From positions 1 to 42,202 of the forward strand of contig NZ_FORX01000028.1 in the NCBI RefSeq assembly GCF_900114115.1: a stretch of 42,202 bases of DNA, in the 5' to 3' direction. The notes below the pieces were generated by a model. The model was given only the letters and a program-made list of their open reading frames with translations. It searched no databases and was not told the DNA's origin. Shown one piece after another: positions 17,397 to 25,405 of the stretch (position 1 is the stretch's first letter; each line of letters opens with the position of its first letter). The position numbers and the translations under genes are program-made. The DNA comes from Desulfomicrobium apsheronum (GTDB lineage Bacteria; Desulfobacterota; Desulfovibrionia; Desulfovibrionales; Desulfomicrobiaceae).

Positions 17397-18839
17397 TTAG
17401 TTTAAAATCGGGTTTGAAGGACTAGGAAGCTTGATCCGCTTCGCAGTCCTGACTTTTCGAGATTCTTCAGGCTCGCCGTCTGGTGTGTTGGCGAACCTAG
17501 CCCTTGTCCGAGCCCATTCACGCAAAGCGTTGATTTCTTCGCGCATGGTTCGAGACAAAGGCACGATGGCTGCATAGGCCTTGTCGAGGCCGTCGAACAA
17601 GGAATCCTTGGCAAGCTGTTCGATTTCAGCTCCTGTCCATCCGGACAGGTTGTCGGCAAATTCAAGCGGGATTTCTGATCCGTATCTTTTGTTCATGATG
17701 CGGATGATTTCCTGACGCTCTGGCTTGCTCGGCATGTCCACGAAAAATGTGGCATCGAACCGGCCTGCTCTTAAAAATTCCGGTGGTAGTTGTGAGATGT
17801 TGTTGGCCGTCGCCATGACCAGGACCGGAGACTCTGTCTCCTGCATCCAGGTCAAAAACGTGCCGAACATTCCGGCTGATGTGCCGGAATCGGTATTGGA
17901 ACCGACTCCAGCGAAAGCCTTATCGACCTCGTCAACCCAAACCACCGATTGTCCGAAGGCATCGATGACCTTGAGGGCCTCCCGCATCCGTCGCTCGGAT
18001 TCACCGACAAGAGAATTCTTGAGGGCTGAAATATCCAGACGAATGAGGGGCCATCCTAGTAATGAGGCTGTCGCCTTACTGGACAGGCTTTTCCCCGTCC
18101 CAGGAACACCAACCAGCAGGATAGCCTTGGGCTTGGGCAGTGAATCATTGTCAGGCGTAAATGCCTTCGTGCGATTCTTGATGAACATTTTGAGTTCATC
18201 CAACCCGCCAAGTTCCTTGATGCTGGTCGGTTCCCAGAATTCCAGTAGTCCCGACTTGCGAAGGATTTGCGCCTTCGCGTGCGAGACTACCTTCGTCGAG
18301 AAGAAGCCTTTTTGTACCGCCGATAATGCGTAGGCGGCCTCCGCCTCCAGTTCCGTGAGCCCTTTGGCGGCTCGAGCTGCTTTGCGGTTTGGTTTTATAT
18401 GACAGTGTTTGGCAATGTCGCATTGCAGGTCGTAAAGCTCGCCATCGTTGGGCAATGGTAGATCCATCACGGTAAACAATTTCTCGATCTCTGGACGCAG
18501 GTTTAAAACCGGCGTCAGCATGATGAGACTTGAACCGATGGATTTCCATTTTGGAACGCCATTTTGGATGCCTTGAATTACTTCAGGGATTTCCATGAAT
18601 AGATGAAGGTTGAGGGTCACTAGGACAGAATCGGGTAGTCTTTCGAGCCATCTGATCGCTTCTACAGGATCACGAATCTCTTCAATTGCTTTGAGGGTTG
18701 AAGTTTCGCGAATGCCTGTAAGGCAATCCCAGGTGAAAAATTTCCATCCGGGACACCGAATGATGTTTTCGGCGCGATGTGGTTCAGAAGTAACGACGCA
18801 TAAGGCAGGATAGCCTGCCTTTAAGTAGTCGAGGATCAT
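17397..18839 (-). CDS. AAA ATPase, Ycf46-like
   Basis: A 480-aa AAA+ protein. The N-terminal ~215 residues carry a degenerate RecA-like region typical of Ycf46. The AAA module follows, with Walker A VGVPGTGKS (~243-250), Walker B VVWVDEVDKAF (~298), sensor 1 VLVMATANN, arginine finger LRAGRFD (~357) and a sensor 2 region GWTGAEIEQL. It is first in the minus-strand module and shares a 128-bp intergenic region with the divergent PD-(D/E)XK gene. Family members are associated with CO2-uptake regulation in cyanobacteria; in mobile elements the role is unknown. Confidence 0.85.
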   Translation of the reverse strand: MILDYLKAGYPALCVVTSEPHRAENIIRCPGWKFFTWDCLTGIRETSTLKAIEEIRDPVEAIRWLERLPDSVLVTLNLHLFMEIPEVIQGIQNGVPKWKSIGSSLIMLTPVLNLRPEIEKLFTVMDLPLPNDGELYDLQCDIAKHCHIKPNRKAARAAKGLTELEAEAAYALSAVQKGFFSTKVVSHAKAQILRKSGLLEFWEPTSIKELGGLDELKMFIKNRTKAFTPDNDSLPKPKAILLVGVPGTGKSLSSKATASLLGWPLIRLDISALKNSLVGESERRMREALKVIDAFGQSVVWVDEVDKAFAGVGSNTDSGTSAGMFGTFLTWMQETESPVLVMATANNISQLPPEFLRAGRFDATFFVDMPSKPERQEIIRIMNKRYGSEIPLEFADNLSGWTGAEIEQLAKDSLFDGLDKAYAAIVPLSRTMREEINALREWARTRARFANTPDGEPEESRKVRTAKRIKLPSPSNPILN

Positions 18840-18877
18840 TGTACCTCCTAAAAAGTAGTTGGTCAGTATGATGATAG

Positions 18878-18892
18878 CGCTGTTATTCAGCG
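18878..18892. promoter_or_regulatory. Palindromic operator candidate between divergent promoters
   Basis: CGCTG-TTATT-CAGCG is a perfect 5+5 inverted repeat, 39 bp upstream of the AAA gene start. Downstream, a second imperfect inverted pair (TATCTCTATGTA / TACATAGATA) flanks the region before the plus-strand gene. The layout suggests a two-way regulated promoter, as at phage control regions. Confidence 0.4.
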
Positions 18893-18967
18893 AATAATTG
18901 ATATATCTCTATGTAAAAAATAAAAATATCATAGTGACCATTCGGGCGTAATCTAATATACATAGAT

Positions 18968-19492
18968 ATGGAACATCGAAAAAAGCTATCCTTGCCCGTT
19001 GTGTCCCTAAGCGCTGAGTATTTGGTCATAGGCCATCTGCTAAGGCGCAACATTCTGACTTACAAAGCCCCGCCCAACAATCAGGGGTATGATCTGCTGT
19101 GCACGCATCCAGATCCTGCACACGCTACGAAAACGCTCCGTGTCCAGGTCAAGAGCAGGTACCAAACAGATTGTGATCGGAGTTTTCCTGTCAGGCGAGA
19201 TTCATTCAGGCATTTCGACTACCTGGTGGCAGTCTTCCTGAATGTGGGGTTGTTCTTCTGTCCATTGGACGAGGCCGACGATCCGAAGAACTACAAGGGC
19301 GACGTGGAGTTTGTCGTGTTGCCCAATCACGTGGCCCTGGACATGCTCCGTGCCGTTCAGTCTGGGTTCAGCAAAGTTCACTTGCCGAAGGCAGGCATGG
19401 AATGTTACCGAAATGATGAAGGATTTGAGTTGATCGCGAGAGATTTACGGGTTGATTACCCGTCAAGAATGACGACAAGAAAGAGCAGATGA
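18968..19492 (+). CDS. PD-(D/E)XK nuclease-fold protein
   Basis: A 174-aa protein with E17 (SAEYLV), the block NNQGYDLLC with D42, and LRVQVKSRY with Q60-x-K62. This is the E...D...QxK signature seen in restriction-endonuclease-like, DUF4365-like and intron-associated nuclease-fold proteins. No separate DNA-binding domain is evident. There is no clear Shine-Dalgarno before the ATG, which follows TATACATAGAT. It diverges from the AAA gene and lies 49 bp before the TGT-like gene, perhaps in one transcript. Cellular role is unknown. Confidence 0.65.
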   Translation: MEHRKKLSLPVVSLSAEYLVIGHLLRRNILTYKAPPNNQGYDLLCTHPDPAHATKTLRVQVKSRYQTDCDRSFPVRRDSFRHFDYLVAVFLNVGLFFCPLDEADDPKNYKGDVEFVVLPNHVALDMLRAVQSGFSKVHLPKAGMECYRNDEGFELIARDLRVDYPSRMTTRKSR

Positions 19493-19541
19493 TGCAATGT
19501 CAATGCTAAATTACTTCTAAAACGTACTGAAGGAATAAACA

Positions 19542-20942
19542 GTGAAATTTGTTTGCGTACTAAACAGTATTCAGCCGTACAAAGATGATCTTGATATTAT
19601 GCCAAGCGTCTTTAAGCATTCTTCGTGTTTTTTGAGTACGTTGGCGAAGGCTTATGGAAAGACGTTCTCAAAGAAAACGTATAAAACATATGTTGAGAAT
19701 GTTAAAAAATTTAAGTTACGGTACAATGCTTATAATCCTGAGTTATGGATAGATTCTGGCGGTTATCATTTTGTTAAAGGAGAGTATTCAAAGGTCAATG
19801 TTGATACATTGATCGATGGCTATCATTTGTTTTTGAAGGAAGAGTTTGAATCCTACGATAAGATTTTTTCACTAGACCTTCCGTTAAAGGCAGATAAAAA
19901 AACGCAATATTCTATAAACAAAAAAAGTATTGAACATTCTTTGAATGTCATAAAAGAAAATGATGCCGTTAAAGATAAGATGTATTTTGTCGGTCAATTT
20001 CTAAGAAACGATCAATATGAAGTTTGGAATAAGTTATATAGAGAATTTGAACTTTACTCTGTCTTTAAAAATCGTGCTATTGGTGGGATGGTTTCCAGCA
20101 GAAGATATTTTCGCAATGTCCCAAGTCCATTCATAGGAATTGCGTATCGATATCTTTTTGATTTTTTAAAATATAAGCAGAAAGAAGATTTTGCCATTCA
20201 TTTTTTGGGTATATATTTGACTCAAGATCGTTTTACAATTCTCTTATTAGAGAAGTTATTTTCTCGGTATTTAAAAGATGTTAATATTAATTTTTCATAC
20301 GATACTATTTCGTTTTCGAGAAAAATTAAATTGTCCCACGCAGACTATAAAGTCTACTTTGATAGAGGGCGTGGAATGCGCCTGGATCCAAGTTTGTATG
20401 AATTTAACAGGCAAGATGATTTGAAGTTGATATATAAAGAAGAGCATGTTGAAAAAGCTAGTGATTTGCTATTCTTGCTGGGAGAAAAAAGAGAAAGCAA
20501 GCTAAAAAGAGACCTTGATCGTTTTATGTGTGATTTTAAGGGGGAGGAAAAAGAAGAGATAAAGCCAGGTAACCTTGAGATACTTGATCCTCTTGGTGTT
20601 TATATCAATAGAAATATCGACATGATTATGTCCGAGATGATAGATAGGCAGGATATTGTAAGTAAAATTGTTTCATTGGAAAAGATTGAGCATGCATTCG
20701 AGTTAATCGAAAATTTTGTATATTCAAGCTCTGGATGTCTTGAATATGGATCTACTTCACAAATTGAAGTTGAGAAAATCGCTACAGATAGTGTGTTTAG
20801 TTCATTTCATTTTTTAAAAATAATTTCGTACTCCATGTATGAAGTTTTAAAATTTCATTTATGGTTTACTAAAAATCAAGACGACGAGAAGAAGCTTGAT
20901 AAAATGAATGCTGAATTTATTACGCAGTTTAATAAAAAATGA
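19542..20942 (+). CDS. tRNA-guanine transglycosylase (TGT)-superfamily-like protein, possible DpdA-like DNA-modifying enzyme
   Basis: A 466-aa AT-rich protein. The first half shows TGT active-site signatures: LWIDSGGYHF (D71-S-G-G-Y75, like D102SGGY106 of the Zymomonas enzyme), FSLDLPL (D112), RAIGGMV (G181-G182), AIHFLGIYL, and NINFSYDTISFSR, where D254 could be the nucleophile. No CxCxxC zinc site is visible, unlike tRNA TGTs. TGT enzymes exchange guanine for 7-deazaguanines in tRNA; the related DpdA does so in DNA. The second half is helical and unrecognised. The start is GTG with AAGGA eight bases upstream. No 7-deazaguanine synthesis gene is in the window. Confidence 0.6.
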   Translation: MKFVCVLNSIQPYKDDLDIMPSVFKHSSCFLSTLAKAYGKTFSKKTYKTYVENVKKFKLRYNAYNPELWIDSGGYHFVKGEYSKVNVDTLIDGYHLFLKEEFESYDKIFSLDLPLKADKKTQYSINKKSIEHSLNVIKENDAVKDKMYFVGQFLRNDQYEVWNKLYREFELYSVFKNRAIGGMVSSRRYFRNVPSPFIGIAYRYLFDFLKYKQKEDFAIHFLGIYLTQDRFTILLLEKLFSRYLKDVNINFSYDTISFSRKIKLSHADYKVYFDRGRGMRLDPSLYEFNRQDDLKLIYKEEHVEKASDLLFLLGEKRESKLKRDLDRFMCDFKGEEKEEIKPGNLEILDPLGVYINRNIDMIMSEMIDRQDIVSKIVSLEKIEHAFELIENFVYSSSGCLEYGSTSQIEVEKIATDSVFSSFHFLKIISYSMYEVLKFHLWFTKNQDDEKKLDKMNAEFITQFNKK

Positions 20943-20995
20943 ATTTAAGTTTTTGAAATTTGTAAATTGAGATGTCATGAAGATATGAAATTGCT

Positions 20996-21142
20996 ATGAT
21001 TAAATATTTTATTTATTTTACTATAATATTTCTAGCATCTTGTGTGCTGGTTTCGCAAAAGTTTTGGAATTCTGAACAAAAATATAATCGTGTTGATGTT
21101 CATTTTGACAAGCATAAAGAGCAAGAACTTCGGCGTCGATAA
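20996..21142 (+). CDS. 48-aa putative lipoprotein
   Basis: A 48-codon frame whose product starts with a hydrophobic stretch (MIKYFIYFTIIFLASCVLVS) containing the lipobox-like L-A-S-C, and ends in a basic/acidic tail (HKEQELRRR). No clear Shine-Dalgarno is seen. It lies in the convergent gap between the TGT-like gene and umuD. It could equally be a chance frame in AT-rich DNA. Confidence 0.35.
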   Translation: MIKYFIYFTIIFLASCVLVSQKFWNSEQKYNRVDVHFDKHKEQELRRR

Positions 21143-21157
21143 ATTGTTTTGGATAGG

Positions 21158-21631
21158 CTACATTTTCCTCACTACACCGACTATAACTCCCCACACATTC
21201 AATTCTTGTTCCGGACCAATCACAATAGACTTAAATCGTGGATTTTCAGGGACAAGCATGCATTTTCCATTCTTCATATACAGCCGCTTCACAGTGAATT
21301 CCCCATCAACAACGGCCACGACGATCTTGTCATGAAGGGGTTCCTCCGACTTGTCGACGACCAGGATATCCCTGTCGTGGATGCCTGCGTTTATCATCGA
21401 ATCCCCGCCGACCCGAACCAGAAATGTCGCAGCCTTGTTTTTGACGAGTAGCCTGTTTATGTCCAGTTCCGCTTCGATGTAGTCGTCTGCCGGTGACGGG
21501 AATCCTGCAGAGATCCGGTCTAAAAATAGGGGGATGGTCACAGATGGGGCGTCTTCCATTTCGAAGGGGATCTGGCCCAGTATGACGGCCTTGTCGAAAG
21601 TGGTGGAGCTATCTGGTTGGCTGTATGACAT
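21158..21631 (-). CDS. umuD: UmuD-like S24 family autoprotease
   Basis: A 157-aa protein with the cleavage-site region SAGFPSPADDY (A42-G43), catalytic serine S78 in GGDSM and lysine K115 in GEFTVKRL. These are the dyad and self-cleavage site of UmuD, which is cut in the presence of RecA filaments and then partners UmuC as Pol V. The N-terminal arm is longer (42 residues) than in E. coli (24). No umuC follows: downstream on this strand is only the convergent TGT-like gene. It may act as an orphan SOS regulator or phage-type switch (inference). No helix-turn-helix domain is visible. Confidence 0.85.
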   Translation of the reverse strand: MSYSQPDSSTTFDKAVILGQIPFEMEDAPSVTIPLFLDRISAGFPSPADDYIEAELDINRLLVKNKAATFLVRVGGDSMINAGIHDRDILVVDKSEEPLHDKIVVAVVDGEFTVKRLYMKNGKCMLVPENPRFKSIVIGPEQELNVWGVIVGVVRKM

Positions 21632-21871
21632 GAGGGCCTTTCTGTTAAGGGGTTCGGTGCCGGAATGTCCGGCGTCTGTCCTGACTACGAGGTGGCGACC
21701 TGGTTCGGCAATCTCAAATCGATCATTTTTTCTAGGATGTTCCCAACTGCCTGGGACGACGTTGGAAATAATTCTTCCTCATTAATGGACCTCAAGGATA
21801 GCTACCGGCTATGGCTGGAAAATTGTCATACGATTCAAAGAGCTTGACACGTCCATGAGTCTGGGGCTTAC

Positions 21872-21889
21872 CAGAATAGCTGTATTCTG
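21872..21889. promoter_or_regulatory. 18-bp inverted repeat upstream of umuD
   Basis: CAGAATA-GCTG-TATTCTG is a perfect 7+7 inverted repeat, about 240 bp upstream of umuD and 210 bp upstream of the helicase gene. It has the form of a dimeric repressor site. The regulator is unknown. Confidence 0.4.
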
Positions 21890-22074
21890 ATGGAGGCTGG
21901 AGAAGTTGGTTCTCAATTCTGGGGGGAGCTCTTTTTTTGGATTTTCACCCAAGTGGCGGAGTCGTTTTTTTCTTGCCCGACGATAGGTGTCAATGTCTAC
22001 GAGGGAATAACAACATTCTTCATGATTTAAGTAAAAAACATGGATCGCTTTGATGAAACATCCTTATATCCAAC

Positions 22075-22092
22075 TAATACTTATTAGTATTA
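22075..22092. promoter_or_regulatory. 18-bp inverted repeat just before the helicase start
   Basis: TAATACT-TATT-AGTATTA is a perfect 7+7 inverted repeat ending 7 bp before the helicase ATG, where a ribosome binding site would be expected. No Shine-Dalgarno is present. It could be an operator or an RNA hairpin that limits translation of the defence operon's first gene. Confidence 0.45.
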
Positions 22093-22099
22093 AATAATA

Positions 22100-25000
22100 A
22101 TGAAGATTATTGACAATATCAATTCATTACTTGGAGATGATCTTAAAATATCTCTTCTCCAAAAATGTAAGCTGAAAGTGGCTGCATCGTGCTTTTCTAT
22201 ATATGCTTACGAAGCTTTGAAATCTGAACTCAAAGAAATTGATCATCTTGAATTTATTTTTACATCTCCAACATTCGTAAAAAATGAAGTCATAGATAAG
22301 TTTAAGAAAGAACGCCGAGAGTTTTATATCCCGAAGTCAGATCGTGAGCGAAGTCTTTATGGATCTGAATTTGAGATACAGCTTAGAAACAAGCTTACAC
22401 AAAAAGCAATAGCACGTGAATGTGCAGATTGGATGATTCGCAAGGCGACATTTCGTTCAAATAAGACTAAAGCGCCAATGCAACAATTTGCTTGTATCCA
22501 ACATGAATCTCAAGATGTGGCATATATGCCATTGCATGGATTCACAGCTGTGGATTTGGGATATCAGCAAGGAGACGCAGTTTCTAATATAGTTAATCGT
22601 GTAGATGAGAAAGTTTTTACCTCCACGTACCTTCAGCTTTTTGACCAAATCTGGAATGATCCTACCAAACTTGAGGATGTGACGAATGCAATCTGTGATC
22701 ATATTGCATCTGTCTATCAGGAAAATTCTCCCGAACGTATTTATTTTCTGATGCTTTACAATATCTTCAACGATTTTCTCAATGATATTGATGAAGACGT
22801 GTTGCCCAACGACCGCACGGGTTATCAGGATACGCTCGTATGGAATAAGCTTTTCAACTTTCAACGCGACGCCGCCATAGGTATTATCAACAAGCTGGAA
22901 ACCTTCAATGGCTGCATACTTGCTGACAGCGTCGGCCTTGGTAAAACTTTTACCGCCCTGGCCGTTGTGAAATATTACGAACTACGGAACCGTTCAGTGC
23001 TGGTTCTGTGTCCGAAAAAGCTCGCGGACAACTGGCTGAACTACAACCGCAACCTGACGACAAATATCTTCTCCGAAGATCGCTTCAATTACGACGTCCT
23101 TTGTCATACGGACCTTTCCAGGACCTCGGGCGAGTCATTTGGCATCCCCTTAAATCGCGTCAACTGGGGCAATTACGATCTGGTCGTCATCGATGAATCG
23201 CACAATTTCCGTAACAATGATGCCGTCAAGGACCGGGAAACCCGCTATCAGAAACTGATGAACCAGGTCGTCCGGCAAGGTGTTAAGACCAAGGTTCTGA
23301 TGCTGTCCGCCACCCCCGTCAACAACCGTTTCAATGATCTGCGCAACCAACTCGCGCTGGCTTACGAAGGTGACTCTGAAAATCTCAGCAAGAAGCTGCG
23401 CACTGGCAGATCGGTGGAAGAAATCTTCCGGAATGCCCAAGCGACATTCAACCAGTGGTCAAAATTGGCACCGGAAGATCGAACGGCGAAAGCTATTCTG
23501 GACTCCCTTGATTTTGACTTTTTCGAACTGCTGGATAGCGTAACTATTGCCCGTTCACGAAAGCACATTCAGACCTTCTACGATACCAGTGATATTGGAC
23601 AGTTTCCCGAGCGTCGCAAGCCGTTGTCATTTCACTCGCCACTGACTGGGCGCACAGACGTGATGAGTTTCAACGAAATCTTTGAACAACTTTCGCTGCT
23701 CAAACTCGCTGTGTACGCCCCGATTAGCTATATTCTACCCAGTAGGCTCAAAAAATATGAAGACCTGTATGACACGCTTGTGGACGGCGGTAGAAGACGG
23801 CTCAAGCAGGTAGACCGCGAACAAAGTCTACAATCATTAATGACGACCAACTTGCTCAAACGCCTTGAAAGTTCTGTTGAGGCATTTCGACTGACTCTGA
23901 CAAGCCTGCAGGGCAATCACACTCGCACCTTGAACAAAATCGACTTGTTCAAGGCCGTAGGCGTTGCTGACAGCGTCTCTGACTGGACTGATAGCATGGT
24001 CAATCTAGAAGCCGAGGAAGACGATATCCCGCTTGGGGATTCGGAGATCGGCGGCAAGGTCAAAATCAACCTTGCCGACATGGACCTCCCATCTTGGGAG
24101 CACGACCTAAAGGTTGATCTGGAAGTTATTAATGCCTTGCTGACCTCTATGGCAAAGGTCACGCCCAAGGATGATTCCAAGCTGCAACATTTAAAAGGGC
24201 TAATTCTCAATAAAATTCAAAACCCTATCAATGACGGTAATAAAAAAGTCCTCATTTTCACAGCGTTCGCTGACACGGCCAGTTACCTCTATAATAATCT
24301 GGCAGCCACCATACTGGCGACACATGGCCTTCACACCGGAAAAGTCACCGGCAAAGACGCGCCAAAATCAACTCTCAAAAAGAATTATGATTTCCAATCA
24401 TTGCTGACGCTTTTCTCTCCTCGCGCCAAGGAAAAAGCTCAAGTGCTCCCAAGGGAACCTGAGGAATTGGATCTTCTGATCGGCACCGACTGCATTTCCG
24501 AAGGGCAGAACCTCCAGGACTGCGATTACCTGATCAACTACGACATCCACTGGAACCCGGTTCGCATCATCCAACGATTCGGGCGCATTGACCGCATCGG
24601 TTCTATCAACAAGACCATCCAGTTGGTGAACTATTGGCCCGATATTTCTCTGGATGAGTACATCAACCTCAAGGAACGGGTCGAAAACAGGATGGTCATT
24701 GCCGACGTAACGGCCACCGGAGATGACAACGTCCTCACGGCAAAAAGCAGTGAGATTTCATATCGGAAAGAACAGCTCCGGCGTCTGCAGGAAGAAGTGA
24801 TTGAACTGGAAGACCTGAAGACGGGCGTATCCATTACCGACCTGGGCCTGAATGACTTTCGTATGGACCTGCTTAATTATGTCAAAACCAATGGCGACCT
24901 CGCTAGCGTGCCGGGTGGTATGCATGCGGTTGTCCCAGCCAGGCCGACAATGGGTTTGCACCCAGGCATCATCTTCACACTGCGTAACCGCAACCATGCG

Positions 25001-25363
25001 ATTAACATCAATCAACACAACCGGCTTCACCCTTACTATCTGATTTATATCGCCCAGGATGGTGAGATTTTATCCAACCATACTGAGGTCAAAAAGCTGC
25101 TCGACCTGGTTCGTTCCAGTTGCAAAGGTCAGGATGAACCCATCGCCCAAGTCTGCCGACTTTTCAATCAGCAAACGGACGAAGGTCGAAATATGAAGGC
25201 TTGTTCCGACCTACTGAGTACAGCAATCCGTTCGATGATCGATGTCAAGGAAGAGAAGGATCTGGACAGCTTGTTCTCTGGCGGCAAAACCACGGCCCTT
25301 GTGAACACCATTGCTGGGCTTGACGATTTTGAACTCGTCGCCTTCCTAGTTGTTCAAAAATAA
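22100..25363 (+). CDS. SNF2/RapA-like superfamily 2 helicase of the defence cluster
   Basis: A 1087-aa DNA-dependent ATPase. Residues 1-~250 form an N-terminal region resembling PLD-like helicase fusions, but no HKD motif is visible. The helicase core has motif I ADSVGLGKT (~275-283), II VIDESHN (~364), III MLSATPVNN, V TDCISEGQNLQ and VI IQRFGRIDRIG (~824). The C-terminal ~200 residues are unassigned. The first ~700 bp are much more AT-rich than the rest, so the N-terminal domain may have been exchanged. It leads a plus-strand series with DUF262, DUF4391, Abi_2, Mod and Res genes. Probable role: ATP-driven remodelling or translocation on foreign DNA (inference). Confidence 0.85.
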   Translation: MKIIDNINSLLGDDLKISLLQKCKLKVAASCFSIYAYEALKSELKEIDHLEFIFTSPTFVKNEVIDKFKKERREFYIPKSDRERSLYGSEFEIQLRNKLTQKAIARECADWMIRKATFRSNKTKAPMQQFACIQHESQDVAYMPLHGFTAVDLGYQQGDAVSNIVNRVDEKVFTSTYLQLFDQIWNDPTKLEDVTNAICDHIASVYQENSPERIYFLMLYNIFNDFLNDIDEDVLPNDRTGYQDTLVWNKLFNFQRDAAIGIINKLETFNGCILADSVGLGKTFTALAVVKYYELRNRSVLVLCPKKLADNWLNYNRNLTTNIFSEDRFNYDVLCHTDLSRTSGESFGIPLNRVNWGNYDLVVIDESHNFRNNDAVKDRETRYQKLMNQVVRQGVKTKVLMLSATPVNNRFNDLRNQLALAYEGDSENLSKKLRTGRSVEEIFRNAQATFNQWSKLAPEDRTAKAILDSLDFDFFELLDSVTIARSRKHIQTFYDTSDIGQFPERRKPLSFHSPLTGRTDVMSFNEIFEQLSLLKLAVYAPISYILPSRLKKYEDLYDTLVDGGRRRLKQVDREQSLQSLMTTNLLKRLESSVEAFRLTLTSLQGNHTRTLNKIDLFKAVGVADSVSDWTDSMVNLEAEEDDIPLGDSEIGGKVKINLADMDLPSWEHDLKVDLEVINALLTSMAKVTPKDDSKLQHLKGLILNKIQNPINDGNKKVLIFTAFADTASYLYNNLAATILATHGLHTGKVTGKDAPKSTLKKNYDFQSLLTLFSPRAKEKAQVLPREPEELDLLIGTDCISEGQNLQDCDYLINYDIHWNPVRIIQRFGRIDRIGSINKTIQLVNYWPDISLDEYINLKERVENRMVIADVTATGDDNVLTAKSSEISYRKEQLRRLQEEVIELEDLKTGVSITDLGLNDFRMDLLNYVKTNGDLASVPGGMHAVVPARPTMGLHPGIIFTLRNRNHAININQHNRLHPYYLIYIAQDGEILSNHTEVKKLLDLVRSSCKGQDEPIAQVCRLFNQQTDEGRNMKACSDLLSTAIRSMIDVKEEKDLDSLFSGGKTTALVNTIAGLDDFELVAFLVVQK

Positions 25364-25405
25364 CCGCACTAAGTTTAAGCAAATAGGTTTGATTTGGGAG
25401 AAGAT

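Larger units (their letters stand above)
21632..22099. other. 468-bp intergenic region between umuD and the defence cluster
   Basis: No gene is convincingly supported here. A 60-codon plus-strand frame (21665-21847) has no Shine-Dalgarno and no recognised product. Two perfect inverted repeats (21872-21889 and 22075-22092) are listed separately. The region must hold the umuD promoter and probably that of the helicase operon. AT content rises sharply after about 22010. Confidence 0.5.

Noticed and set aside
13527-18839. Complete prophage
   Set aside because: No capsid, terminase, portal, tail or lysis genes are present; only recombination and regulatory-type genes, so an island or satellite is likelier.
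21665-21847. 60-codon plus-strand frame upstream of the helicase
   Set aside because: No Shine-Dalgarno, no recognisable product and no coupling to neighbours; treated as a chance frame.
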